Source: JACPRL01 sp035573715 (GTDB taxonomy: Bacteria; Acidobacteriota; Terriglobia; Acidiferrales; 2-02-FULL-67-57). Taken from it: 64,000 nucleotides of DNA. Position 1 is the stretch's first letter, and each line of letters opens with the position of its first letter. Below the pieces are notes generated by a model that saw nothing but the letters and a program-made list of their open reading frames with translations, ran no database searches and was not told where the DNA came from. Below are positions 43,789 to 51,912 of the stretch, piece after piece. A program made the position numbers and the translations under genes. The DNA lies in NCBI GenBank assembly GCA_035573715.1, contig DATLZZ010000014.1, positions 60,284 through 124,283 on the forward strand, in the 5' to 3' direction.

Positions 43789-44394
43789 ATGAGGAGAGCC
43801 GCGGTACTGCTTCAGGTCATCGCGCTGCTGGCGGCGGTTTCGGTGGCCGGCGCACAGAGTCAGCAAACCCCGCCGCCGGAGAAAAAGAAGCCGCGCAAGG
43901 TCTGGACCAACGAAGACCTGAGCGGCATCGGCGGCAACATTAATGTCGTCGGCACAGCCGCGCCTCCGCCCGCAGAAGCCCAGCCGGAAAAGGCCGCAGC
44001 GACCAAAGACGACGCCGTCTGGGAAGAGCTGGATACGCTTCGCATCATCAAGGCCGACGTAGAAAAGAACCTGGCCAACAACCGCCGCTGGCTCGAGAAC
44101 CTGAACGAAGAGTACCGCGCGGCCAGCGACGCGGGCCGGATTGACACGATTCTCCAGGGGCGCGCCGAGCTGGAAGCCCGCATCGCCGACTACGAAGCGC
44201 AGTTGGTGCAGGTGAACGCGCAGATTGCCGAGCTGGAAAAATTCACCAAAGGCAAGAAGCGGCCCGCCAAGCCCAAGCCCGCCGCCGCGCCCAAGCCCGC
44301 GACGCCACCCGCGGCCGAAGGTGGCGGAACGCAGGAACCGAAACCGACCGCCGAACAACCACCGCCTCCCCCGCCGCCCCCCTCGTCCCTCTAA
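43789..44394 (+). CDS. Secreted coiled-coil protein with Pro-rich tail
   Basis: 201 residues. Signal peptide ALLAAVSVAGAQ, then about 30 residues with KVWTNEDLSGIGG (a short motif seen in many acidobacterial secreted proteins), a coiled coil (about 85-150: LRIIKADVEKNLANNRRWLENL and LEARIADYEAQLVQVNAQIAELEK) and a Pro/Ala/Lys tail ending in a run of Pro. Unknown function; possibly a structural part of the pilus system as it follows the pilin genes by 36 nt. Its stop overlaps that of the opposing gene. Confidence 0.7.
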   Translation: MRRAAVLLQVIALLAAVSVAGAQSQQTPPPEKKKPRKVWTNEDLSGIGGNINVVGTAAPPPAEAQPEKAAATKDDAVWEELDTLRIIKADVEKNLANNRRWLENLNEEYRAASDAGRIDTILQGRAELEARIADYEAQLVQVNAQIAELEKFTKGKKRPAKPKPAAAPKPATPPAAEGGGTQEPKPTAEQPPPPPPPPSSL

Positions 44395-45047
44395 GGGACG
44401 TGGTAGAGGTAAACCGTGTGGCCTTGCAGTCGCTCCACGCGCGTCGGCGTCCATTCATTGACAGGGAAAGTGTTGCAGACCACCCTGGTTCCGGGCCGGA
44501 GCGTTGCTTCCAGGTGGGGCCGCAGCAGCGTGAGGCCGTCGGGCGTCAGGTAGAGCGTCACCACGTCGGCGGCGCTCAAGTCCACATCGAGCGCGTTGGC
44601 GTGGAGGATGCGGACTCGTTCCTTCAAACCCCTTTCTTCAATCTTCTGGAGGCTCAGAGCTACAAGCTCGGAGTTGATTTCGATCCCCACGGCGCGGGCG
44701 CCGAAAACCTCGGCGGCGACAATGACGATGCGGCCGTCCCCGGAACCGATGTCGAAAACGAGCTCGTCCCGGCGCACGCCGGCGAGTTCCAGCATCGCCT
44801 CCACCAAAGCCATTGGGGTTGATTCATAGGGCGCCAGCGAGGGCGGGTTGGGAGTTTGGCGGAGGAGCCGGATGGATGCGAAGCCGGCTGCCAAGGGTAT
44901 CTCGTCGTTGGTTATGACGGGTCGCGCCGACTCCTTCTTTTTCTGTTTCGCCTCGCGCGCCACGTCGGCCAGCGTTTGTGCGTGGACGTTCAACGTCAGG
45001 CCAAAAACGAGTCCGGCCGCGACTGCAAGCAGTCTTCGAAACCGCAT
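44391..45047 (-). CDS. Class I SAM methyltransferase with an N-terminal signal peptide
   Basis: 218 residues. A typical Sec signal (LLAVAAGLVFGLTLNVHAQ) is followed by KKKESARPVI and a methyltransferase core: VFDIGSGDGRIVIVAAE (motif I), VGIEINSELVALS, LHANALDVDLSAADVVTLYLTPD. An exported SAM enzyme is unusual because SAM is a cytoplasmic cofactor. GGAGGAG directly before the ATG fixes the start; the open frame continues far upstream only as a shadow. Substrate unknown; the core resembles the FAM173-type protein methyltransferases. Confidence 0.8.
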   Translation of the reverse strand: MRFRRLLAVAAGLVFGLTLNVHAQTLADVAREAKQKKKESARPVITNDEIPLAAGFASIRLLRQTPNPPSLAPYESTPMALVEAMLELAGVRRDELVFDIGSGDGRIVIVAAEVFGARAVGIEINSELVALSLQKIEERGLKERVRILHANALDVDLSAADVVTLYLTPDGLTLLRPHLEATLRPGTRVVCNTFPVNEWTPTRVERLQGHTVYLYHVP

Positions 45048-45115
45048 CGGCTCCTCCGGCGTCCATTCTATGAGGGAAGGCGGCGCGGAGTCGAGCCGGC
45101 GGTTGTGCCGCGGGT

Positions 45116-45121
45116 TATAAT
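45116..45121 (+). promoter_or_regulatory. -10 box before the M50 protease gene
   Basis: TATAAT, perfect consensus, 19 nt before the chosen ATG at 45141; GGAAGG lies between. The -35 region is poor. Confidence 0.4.
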
Positions 45122-45140
45122 GAACGGAAGGACGCACGCC

Positions 45141-46238
45141 ATGCGCTGGGCCATCGAAGTCGGCCGCCTCTACGGCATCGCCATCCGGCTCCACTTTACC
45201 TTCCTGTTTCTGCTGGCGTTTGTGGCGGTGCTCTCGCTGTTGCGCCACAGTTGGCTGGGCGCGCTGCGCAGCCTGCTGCTCATCATTCTGATTTTCTTCT
45301 GCGTGTTTCTCCACGAGCTGGCGCACTGCTGGGTCAGCGTCGGCTACGGCCTGCGCGTCCGCTCCATCACCCTGTTGCCCATCGGCGGCCTGGCGATGTT
45401 CGAAGACCTGCCGCGGCAGCCGCAGCAGGAAATCCGCATCGCACTCGCGGGGCCGGCGGTCAACTTCGTCCTGGCGCTGTGGTTCGGCGTGTTGCTGCTG
45501 GTCATCAACCCGCGCGGCCTGGTTCCCACGCCGCTGAGCGGCGAGACGCTGCTGCCCAGCCTCTTCTGGGCCAACCTCTACATCGGCCTGTTCAACCTGA
45601 TCCCCGCCTATCCGCTGGATGGCGGGCGGGTGCTGCGCGCCTGGCTGGCCGGCCGCATGGACTACATTGACGCCACCCGCCGCGCCGTGGGCATCGGGCA
45701 GTTCTTTTCGCTGGTCTTCATCCTGTTCGGCCTGGTGGCCGTGCAGCCCTGGCTGGTGCTCATCGGGCTGTTCGTCTACTGGGCGGGCGTGGCGGAAGAG
45801 CGGCTCACCGTGCTGCAACTGGCGCTGGAGCGCATCTACCTGGAAGACGTGATGCTGACCGAGTTCCAGACACTGGCGCCTTCCGATTCGCTCTTCGACG
45901 CGCTCGACCGCGCGCTCCACTCCTTGCAGGACGATTTTCCCGTGCTGGCCGAAGGCCACGTGGTCGGCGTGCTCACCCGCGGCGGGCTGCTGCGCGCTTT
46001 CGCCGGCCAGGGCTGGAACAACTCCGTGCAGGCGGTGATGAACTCGCGCTTTGAAAGCGCCCAGCGCCGCGACACCCTGGCCAGCGCCTTCAACAAGCTC
46101 ATCGGCCGCGGCCTCTCGATGATTCCCGTGCTCGACGGCACGCGCCTGGTCGGCATCGTTACGCTTCAGAACATCCTGCACAGCATCGCCTTCCTTTCCA
46201 GAAAGAGCGCCGCTGATTTCGAGGCGCTCCGCCGCTAG
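45141..46238 (+). CDS. Site-2-type membrane metalloprotease (M50) with CBS domains
   Basis: 365 residues. Four to six membrane segments carry FLHELAHCW (HExxH zinc site) and NLIPAYPLDGGRV, the third ligand Asp, in the M50B SpoIVFB-like arrangement. Two CBS motifs follow (about 240-360: VMLTEFQTLAPSDS, PVLDGTRLVGIVTLQNIL) that sense adenylates. It cuts proteins within the membrane, often releasing regulators. GGAAGG 9 nt before ATG 45141 supports this start; ATG 45120 is in frame. Convergent with the antiporter, stops overlapping. Confidence 0.9.
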   Translation: MRWAIEVGRLYGIAIRLHFTFLFLLAFVAVLSLLRHSWLGALRSLLLIILIFFCVFLHELAHCWVSVGYGLRVRSITLLPIGGLAMFEDLPRQPQQEIRIALAGPAVNFVLALWFGVLLLVINPRGLVPTPLSGETLLPSLFWANLYIGLFNLIPAYPLDGGRVLRAWLAGRMDYIDATRRAVGIGQFFSLVFILFGLVAVQPWLVLIGLFVYWAGVAEERLTVLQLALERIYLEDVMLTEFQTLAPSDSLFDALDRALHSLQDDFPVLAEGHVVGVLTRGGLLRAFAGQGWNNSVQAVMNSRFESAQRRDTLASAFNKLIGRGLSMIPVLDGTRLVGIVTLQNILHSIAFLSRKSAADFEALRR

Positions 46239-47401
46239 GCGCGGGCGCGTTTCTCGCGAAACAGAATCCGCAGCGCCGGCGGGGCCATCAGCGTCGTCAC
46301 CAGCACCATGATGATGACGACGGCGTAAATTTCGTCCGACACCGTGTGCAGCCCCAACCCGATGGCGGCCACGATGACGCCCACTTCGCCGCGCGGCACC
46401 ATGCCGGCGCCCACTTGAATCGCCTGCCGCCGTCCCAGCTTGTAGGCGCCCAGCCCGCAGCCCACCAGCTTGCTCAGTATGGCCAGCACCGTCACGCCGG
46501 CGGCCAGCAGCAGGACTTCGCCGCGCCCCAGCACCGTCAGATCCATCTGCATGCCCATGGCCACGAAGAAAAACGGCACCAGGAATTCGTATAGGGCGTG
46601 AATCTTTTCCTTCAGCGCCGGCGTCGCTTCTTCTTCCGAGAACACCAGCCCGGCCAGAAAGGCGCCGATGATGGCGGCGATGCGGATTTTCGCCGCCGCC
46701 AGCGAAAGTCCCAGGCAGATGACCATCGCCAGCGCGAAGTAGGGGTCGCTGGCCGAGAACTGCCGCACCCGCGGCGTCACCTGCCGCATCACCCGCCGGC
46801 CCACCAGCACGACGAACAGAGTAAAGCCTACCGCCATCGCCGCCACGCTGCCGATCTGGATGTAGTCCACGCGGCCTTCGCCCAGGCTGCTCACCACCGC
46901 CAGCACAATCATCCCCAGAATGTCGTCGATAACTGCGGCGCCGAGAATCACCGTGGCCACCACGGTCTTGAGCACGCCCAGCTCCTGCAGCACGCGCGCG
47001 GTGATGCCGACGCTGGTGGCCACCATCGCCGCCCCCAGGAAGATGGACTCGATGCGGCTGTACCCGCCCACGAGCTCGAGCAGCGCAAAGCCCAGCACAA
47101 ACGGCGCCACCACGCCCAGCACCGCCACCAGCAGCGCTGTCCCGCCCACCTTCACCAGGTCGCTGACTTTCTGGTCGAGCCCGACGTCGAACAGCAGCAC
47201 AATGGCGCCCAGCTCCGCCAGCGCCAGCGTCCAGTCTTCCACCTTCGCCAGGCCCAGCAGGTGCGGCCCGATGAGGATGCCGGCCACAATTTCCGAAATC
47301 ACCGCCGGCACGCCCACCCGCTCGCCCACCACTTGAAGCAGCTTGGCGGCGGCGAACATCGCGAAGATTTGAAACAGGACATGGACGGTGTGTTCAGCCA
47401 T
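46235..47401 (-). CDS. Cation:proton antiporter, CPA2/KefB type
   Basis: 388 residues, about 12 membrane segments without RCK domains. The core has GVPAVISEIVAGILIGP, AELGAIVLLFDVGLD and ATSVGITARVL; the ion-binding Asp pair is in VILGAAVIDDILGMIVLAVV (the typical DD). The end carries GAGMVPRGEVGVIVAAIG, present in Na+/H+ antiporters of this family. It exchanges Na+ or K+ for H+. It ends overlapping the M50 gene's stop by 4 nt. Confidence 0.92.
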   Translation of the reverse strand: MAEHTVHVLFQIFAMFAAAKLLQVVGERVGVPAVISEIVAGILIGPHLLGLAKVEDWTLALAELGAIVLLFDVGLDQKVSDLVKVGGTALLVAVLGVVAPFVLGFALLELVGGYSRIESIFLGAAMVATSVGITARVLQELGVLKTVVATVILGAAVIDDILGMIVLAVVSSLGEGRVDYIQIGSVAAMAVGFTLFVVLVGRRVMRQVTPRVRQFSASDPYFALAMVICLGLSLAAAKIRIAAIIGAFLAGLVFSEEEATPALKEKIHALYEFLVPFFFVAMGMQMDLTVLGRGEVLLLAAGVTVLAILSKLVGCGLGAYKLGRRQAIQVGAGMVPRGEVGVIVAAIGLGLHTVSDEIYAVVIIMVLVTTLMAPPALRILFREKRARA

Positions 47402-47454
47402 GCTTAGCTCCGCTCGGTTATGAGTCGCTCATCCTAGCACGCGGCTCGCGTCGC

Positions 47455-47483
47455 TTGACACTTTTCGGGCGGGTTTCAATAAT
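47455..47483 (+). promoter_or_regulatory. Promoter of the 120-residue gene, leaderless
   Basis: TTGACA (47455-47460), 17-nt spacer, AATAAT (47478-47483), only 6 nt from the ATG at 47490. Transcription should begin at the ATG. Confidence 0.7.
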
Positions 47484-47489
47484 CGCTCC

Positions 47490-47852
47490 ATGACTGTTCA
47501 TCGCATCAAGAACTACAACGCCGACACCGGCTACGTCTGGCAGTACCACTTCGAGGGCGTGCGCTCCGGCCCCCTCGCCGCCGGGCGCGCCGGCAGCGAG
47601 TACGTTTTCATCGTTTCGCGCGACCGCAAAACTTCGTGCGCCGTGCCGATTCTGCTGCGCCGCGACGCGCTCGAGGCCTGGGCCGCCGCCCACGGCCGCC
47701 CCTTGAGCGGGGCCGAGCAATACGCCGCCGTCAAGATGCGCCTCTTCCGCGCCTTCGATGAAATCGAAGACCTCGCGCTGGCGACCGAAGCTCTCGAAGT
47801 TACTTCTGAGAACATCAACGACCTCCTCGCCCCGCTCCACCTCGACGACTGA
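47490..47852 (+). CDS. Unknown soluble protein
   Basis: 120 residues: MTVHRIKNYNADTGYVWQYHFEGVR, then SEYVFIVSRDRKTSCAVPILLRRDALEAW and a C-terminal helix (AVKMRLFRAFDEIEDLALATEALE). Family not recognised. No signal or membrane segment. The gene has its own strong promoter placed so that the start codon is the first nucleotide of the mRNA. The aspartates and histidines are scattered and suggest no catalytic motif. Confidence 0.7.
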   Translation: MTVHRIKNYNADTGYVWQYHFEGVRSGPLAAGRAGSEYVFIVSRDRKTSCAVPILLRRDALEAWAAAHGRPLSGAEQYAAVKMRLFRAFDEIEDLALATEALEVTSENINDLLAPLHLDD

Positions 47853-48172
47853 CCAGGCTGCCAGGAACCGACTCGAGTCGCCTTGTCGCCCCCTATCTTC
47901 TTTGTTTTCAGTCCGGGCAGGACCACCACCCCCCGGGGGTTGACGCGGATTTATTTGATTCCAAAGGGGTTAGGGGGTGACAGGGGTCATTCGCTGTCGC
48001 CCTCGTAGTGATTCCAAAGCACTTAGTCGGTGACTCGGATCGGTCAGCCGGGTTTTCCGATTTTCTATTTTCGAGCTTCGATTTTCGTTTAGCTACCAGC
48101 ATACATACGACTCGCTCTACTCGTTGACACTGCCACTTCCTCCCCATACTCGCTCCCGGCACGGTCTGTCTA
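47853..48172. other. Non-coding stretch with two copies of GATTCCAAAG
   Basis: No coding frame is convincing here. GATTCCAAAG-GGG-TTAG-GG-GGTGAC starts at 47957 and GATTCCAAAG-CAC-TTAG-TC-GGTGAC at 48010, a 53-nt period; the first continues AGGGGTCA. A lone TTGACA lies at 48124. Confidence 0.55.
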
Positions 48173-48274
48173 CGGTTTTTGCGGTTTTCGCGGTTTTTGC
48201 GGTTGTTTTTTTTCAGGTTGTATTTTTTCCGCCCTCCTGGGACAACGGCCAAACCGCGAAAACCGCAAAAACCG
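48173..48274. repeat. Large inverted repeat of GCGGTTTTT units
   Basis: A 24-nt arm at 48173-48196 made of CGGTTTTT, GCGGTTTTC and GCGGTTT units has a perfect reverse complement at 48251-48274. The arms extend further with mismatched repeat units, and the loop is 54 nt. The stem lies just beyond the 3' end of the DUF488 gene. Confidence 0.75.
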
Positions 48275-48339
48275 CAAAAACCGCACGGCCTCCAGTGGGG
48301 CAGGCCTCTGGCCTGTCTACCGGTCGCCTTCAAGTCTGG

Positions 48340-48882
48340 CTAAAGCAGTGTGCCGGATTCGCCCACGTCGTAGACCAGCCGCCGGTCAGCCACGCGCGCG
48401 AACTTCGACACCCGGTGCGGTTCCGTCTTCTTTTCGTCGTGGATGTGGATGATTTCGGCCCCGCGCACGGCCGCGAGGTAGTCCGAAATCAGCGAGCGAT
48501 GACAGCGCCACCACAACCGCTCGGCGCACATGTAGGCGCTGCGCTTCCCCTCCGCCAGCCGGAGAAGTTCTTCTATGCCCTCGCGGAATGCATCGCTCTC
48601 CATGTGGTCGGCGTAGTTGCGGAAGCCGGGGCTGCGCAGCGCCGTGTGCGGCGAGTCCGGACGCGTTTTCTTCCGGTAGCCGCCCAGCTTCTCGCCGAAC
48701 CAGTGATAGGCCAGGCCCGCCCCGGGGAGTTCGACTTGCAGGTTTTCTCGATTGAAGTGCGGATGCCGGCGCGAGCGCGGGAACGATCGCACGTCGCAGA
48801 GCGACTCGATGCCGTGCGCCTTCAGCGCCGCCAGCAGCTCCTCCAGCGCCCGCGTCGAATGCCCGATCGTCCAGACCGTCAC
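48340..48882 (-). CDS. DUF488 family protein
   Basis: 180 residues: TVWTIGHSTRALEELLAAL, CDVRSFPRSRRHPHFNRENL, WFGEKLGGYRK and the CAERLWWRCHRSLISDYL signature of DUF488. This family is believed to bind nucleic acid or cleave glycosidic substrates, but no function is settled. The start is GTG at 48882, one nucleotide after the stop of the S9 peptidase gene, so the two are likely coupled. Confidence 0.87.
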   Translation of the reverse strand: MTVWTIGHSTRALEELLAALKAHGIESLCDVRSFPRSRRHPHFNRENLQVELPGAGLAYHWFGEKLGGYRKKTRPDSPHTALRSPGFRNYADHMESDAFREGIEELLRLAEGKRSAYMCAERLWWRCHRSLISDYLAAVRGAEIIHIHDEKKTEPHRVSKFARVADRRLVYDVGESGTLL

Positions 48883-48883
48883 A

Positions 48884-50935
48884 TCACTTCAGATGCTCGG
48901 CCAGCCAGGCGTGCACCGTTTTGTACCAGAGCTCGGCGTTCTGCGGCTTCAGGATCCAGTGGCCTTCGTCGGGATAATAGAGCAGCTTAGAGGGCACGCC
49001 CTGGCGCTGCAGCGCGGTGAAAAGCTCCAGCCCCTGCTCGACCGGGACGCGGTAGTCGAGCTGCCCGTGAATGACCAGCGTGGGCGTCTTGAAGTTGGCG
49101 GCGAAGTTCGAGGGCGACCACTTTTCATACATCTCTTTGTTCGTCCACGGCGTGCCGCGGAACTCCCACTCCGGGAACCAGAGCTCCTCGGTGGCGCCGT
49201 ACTCGCTGATGAGGTTGTAGACGCCGGCGTGGGAGATCAGACACTGGAAGCGCGTGCTGTGGCCGAGAATCCAGTTGGCCATGTAGCCGCCGTAGCTGCC
49301 GCCCCCGGCGCACATGCGCGACTTGTCGACAAAGGGCAGCGTCTCGACGTGGTCGACCACGTTCATGATGTCGGTGTAGACCCGGCCGCCCCAGTCGCCG
49401 CTGATTTCGTCCACGAACTTCTGTCCCCACCCGGGGCTGCCGCGCGGGTTGGGCATGACGACGACGTAACCGGGCGCCGCGAAAAGCTGGGCGTTCCAGC
49501 GATAGTGGAAGTCGTCGCCGAAGGTGCCCTGCGGCCCGCCGTGAATCAGCACCACGACCGGATATTTCTTCGCCGGGTCAAACCCCGGCGGCTTGATGAG
49601 CCAGCTCTGCACCCGCGCCCCCTCGGCGCCGGTGACGTAGAACGATTCGCCCGGGTTCATCTCCAGCTCGGCCAGCCGCGCGTCGTTGATGTGCGAGAGC
49701 TGCGTGGCGTCGCCGCCGGCTGCGGGCGCGCGGAAAACTTCGTTCGGCCTATGGATGCGCTGGCGCAGAAACACCAGCGTCTTGCCGTCAGGGGTGAGGC
49801 GAGGGCTGTCGTTGGTTCCGCCCTTGATGACTTCGCTCACGTCGCCCTCCGGCACCGTCACCTGGTAAATCCGCGTGGCGGCATCGACATCGGAGGCGAA
49901 GTAAATCTTCCGGCTGTCGGGCGCCCAGAGGAAGTCGCCGACATTGTTGTCGTGCTTCGCGGTCAGGACGCGCGTCTGGCCGGTGGCGCGCTCGTAGAGC
50001 ACGAGCCGGGTCTGGTCGGCCTCGAAGCCGGCGCGGGCCATGGCGCGATAGGCAATCCAGCGCCCGTCGGGCGAGTAGCGGGGCGAGCCGTCCCAGGCGG
50101 GGTTGGTAGTGATGCGCTTGGGCTCGCCGCCGCCGACGGGCACGGTCCAGACGTCGCCATTGGTGCTGAGCGCTTCGTCCTTGTCGCTGTTGCGGCCGTA
50201 GACCAGCTCTTTGCCGTCGGACGAAATCTCGTACTCGTGGCCGCCGCCGAGGAACGAGGGGATGCTGGCGTCGCCCGGGGTCAGGTCGCGCGCCTCGCCC
50301 TTGCCGTCGGCGGCCAGCACAAAGACGTGGCCGCGCTTGCCGTCCCTCCACACGTTCCAGTGGCGGATCATCAGCCGGTCAAAGAGCATTGCCTTCACCT
50401 TGCTCTTTTCTTTTTCCTCGTCGCGCCTGGCGGTGCACTCCATCGCCGCCGCCGGCTTCTGGGCGTCGTAGCAGTCGGGGTAGACGTCGGCGGTGAAGGC
50501 GAGCGTCTTGCCGTCGGGCGACCACTCGAAGTCGTTCAGGTCAACGGGCAGCTTGGTGAGCTGGGTGGCTTCGCCGCCGTCCAGCCGAATCGTCCAGATT
50601 TGCCAGCTCCCGCTGCGGTTGGAGAGAAACGCCAGCGTCCTGCCGTCGGGCGACCAGCGCGGGTTGCGGTCGCGCTTGTCGCTGTGGGTGAGCTGCCGAT
50701 TCTCGCCGGTGTCGAGCGAGGCGAGCCAGAGCGCCGAGCGCCGGCCGTTGGTCGCTTTGTCGTAGGTGTCCACCACGTAAGCCACCCACTTGCCGTCGGG
50801 CGACACCTGCGGGTCGCTGACGCGCCCCAGCGAAATCATGTCGTCGAAAGTGATGGGTCGTTTGGCCGCCGCCGGAAGCGCCAGGGTCAGAGCAATCAGT
50901 ACGAGCGCAAGCAGAGTCGAACGCCGAAGAAGCAT
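48884..50935 (-). CDS. S9-family prolyl oligopeptidase-like peptidase, exported
   Basis: 683 residues. Signal peptide LVLIALTLALPAAA, then a seven-blade WD40/TolB-like propeller (VSPDGKWVAYV, WSPDGRTLAFLS, YSPDGRWIAYR and similar) and a C-terminal alpha/beta hydrolase. Catalytic triad: Ser in GGGSYGGYMANW, Asp in GQLDYRVP and His in YPDEGHWIL. It removes dipeptides or acyl-amino acids from peptides, probably in the periplasm. It follows ldh by 33 nt. Confidence 0.93.
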   Translation of the reverse strand: MLLRRSTLLALVLIALTLALPAAAKRPITFDDMISLGRVSDPQVSPDGKWVAYVVDTYDKATNGRRSALWLASLDTGENRQLTHSDKRDRNPRWSPDGRTLAFLSNRSGSWQIWTIRLDGGEATQLTKLPVDLNDFEWSPDGKTLAFTADVYPDCYDAQKPAAAMECTARRDEEKEKSKVKAMLFDRLMIRHWNVWRDGKRGHVFVLAADGKGEARDLTPGDASIPSFLGGGHEYEISSDGKELVYGRNSDKDEALSTNGDVWTVPVGGGEPKRITTNPAWDGSPRYSPDGRWIAYRAMARAGFEADQTRLVLYERATGQTRVLTAKHDNNVGDFLWAPDSRKIYFASDVDAATRIYQVTVPEGDVSEVIKGGTNDSPRLTPDGKTLVFLRQRIHRPNEVFRAPAAGGDATQLSHINDARLAELEMNPGESFYVTGAEGARVQSWLIKPPGFDPAKKYPVVVLIHGGPQGTFGDDFHYRWNAQLFAAPGYVVVMPNPRGSPGWGQKFVDEISGDWGGRVYTDIMNVVDHVETLPFVDKSRMCAGGGSYGGYMANWILGHSTRFQCLISHAGVYNLISEYGATEELWFPEWEFRGTPWTNKEMYEKWSPSNFAANFKTPTLVIHGQLDYRVPVEQGLELFTALQRQGVPSKLLYYPDEGHWILKPQNAELWYKTVHAWLAEHLK

Positions 50936-50968
50936 GGTTGGAGTCCTCCCGTCAGAATTGTAAAGAAC

Positions 50969-51901
50969 TTAGACGCCGATTTGGGCGGCGGCGTCGCGGA
51001 TGATCTGCGCGCTGTGCCGCAGCTTCTCACTTTCCTCGGCGGAGAACTCCGGCCGCAGTGTGGAAAGCACCCCGGCGCGGCCCACCACGCGCGGCAGAGA
51101 AATGCTGACGCCGTGGATCCCTTCGACGTCGTCGGTGATGATGGACACGGTCATAACCGTCCGCTCGTCCTCGCGGATGGCGCGGGCGATGCGCGCCAGC
51201 CCGGCCCCGATGCCGAAGTAGGTCGCGCCCTTGCCCTCGATGATGCGATAGGCGGCGCGGCGCACGCCTTCGTCAATCTGCTCCCGCACGGCCTCGGTCA
51301 GCGGACAACGGGCTTGTGCGGCGAACTCCTTCAGCGTCAGTCCGGCCACCCGCGCCCCCGACCAGACCAGCACTTCGGAGTCACCGTGTTCGCCCACCAC
51401 CACGGCGTGGACCGACTGCGGGGCGACGCCGAGGTGCTCGCTCAGCAAGGCGCGGAAGCGCGCGGTGTCGAGAATCGTCCCCGAGGCAATCACCCGGCAG
51501 GGCGGCAGGCCGGAAATCCTGGTCACCATCTGGTTGATGACGTCGACCGGATTGGAAGCCACCAGCAAAATCGCTTCCGGCGCCGCCTTCAACACCTGCG
51601 GAACGACCTGCTCGAACACCTTGAAGTTGCGCTGCAGAAGTTGCAGGCGGGTCTCGCCCGGCTTCTGGCCGACGCCGCAGGCCAGCACCACCAGCTGCGC
51701 CCCGTCGAGTTGCGGGTAACTGCCTGCCGAGATGCGCACGGCGCGCGCAAAGGGCGTGGCGTGCAGCAAGTCTTCGGCGTGCGCCCGGGCCAGCTTTTCG
51801 TTCAAATCAATCAGCACGATTTCGGTGGCCACGCCGGTCAACACCATGGCGTAGGCCGTTGAACTTCCCACAAAACCCGCTCCCACGATTCCGACTTTCA
51901 T
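50969..51901 (-). CDS. ldh: L-lactate dehydrogenase
   Basis: 310 residues. NAD site VGIVGAGFVGSS; the specificity loop reads GVGQKPGETR, where Gln marks lactate and Arg would mark malate dehydrogenase; catalytic His in VVGEHGDSEV and TILDTARFR before it. The enzyme reduces pyruvate to L-lactate while regenerating NAD. It lies directly after pfk on the same strand, which supports a fermentative role. Confidence 0.94.
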   Translation of the reverse strand: MKVGIVGAGFVGSSTAYAMVLTGVATEIVLIDLNEKLARAHAEDLLHATPFARAVRISAGSYPQLDGAQLVVLACGVGQKPGETRLQLLQRNFKVFEQVVPQVLKAAPEAILLVASNPVDVINQMVTRISGLPPCRVIASGTILDTARFRALLSEHLGVAPQSVHAVVVGEHGDSEVLVWSGARVAGLTLKEFAAQARCPLTEAVREQIDEGVRRAAYRIIEGKGATYFGIGAGLARIARAIREDERTVMTVSIITDDVEGIHGVSISLPRVVGRAGVLSTLRPEFSAEESEKLRHSAQIIRDAAAQIGV

Positions 51902-51912
51902 CGCGCGCCTCC

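Noticed and set aside
39526..44454. A 1642-residue minus-strand open frame opposite the pilin operon
   Set aside because: It is the antisense shadow of high-GC codon use. The plus-strand pilins have leaders, ribosome sites and homology; the minus product is Arg/Gly/His-rich without domains.
50969..51901. Malate dehydrogenase as the identity of the NAD-dependent enzyme
   Set aside because: The specificity loop has GQKPGETR with Gln, the lactate type; malate enzymes have Arg at that place.
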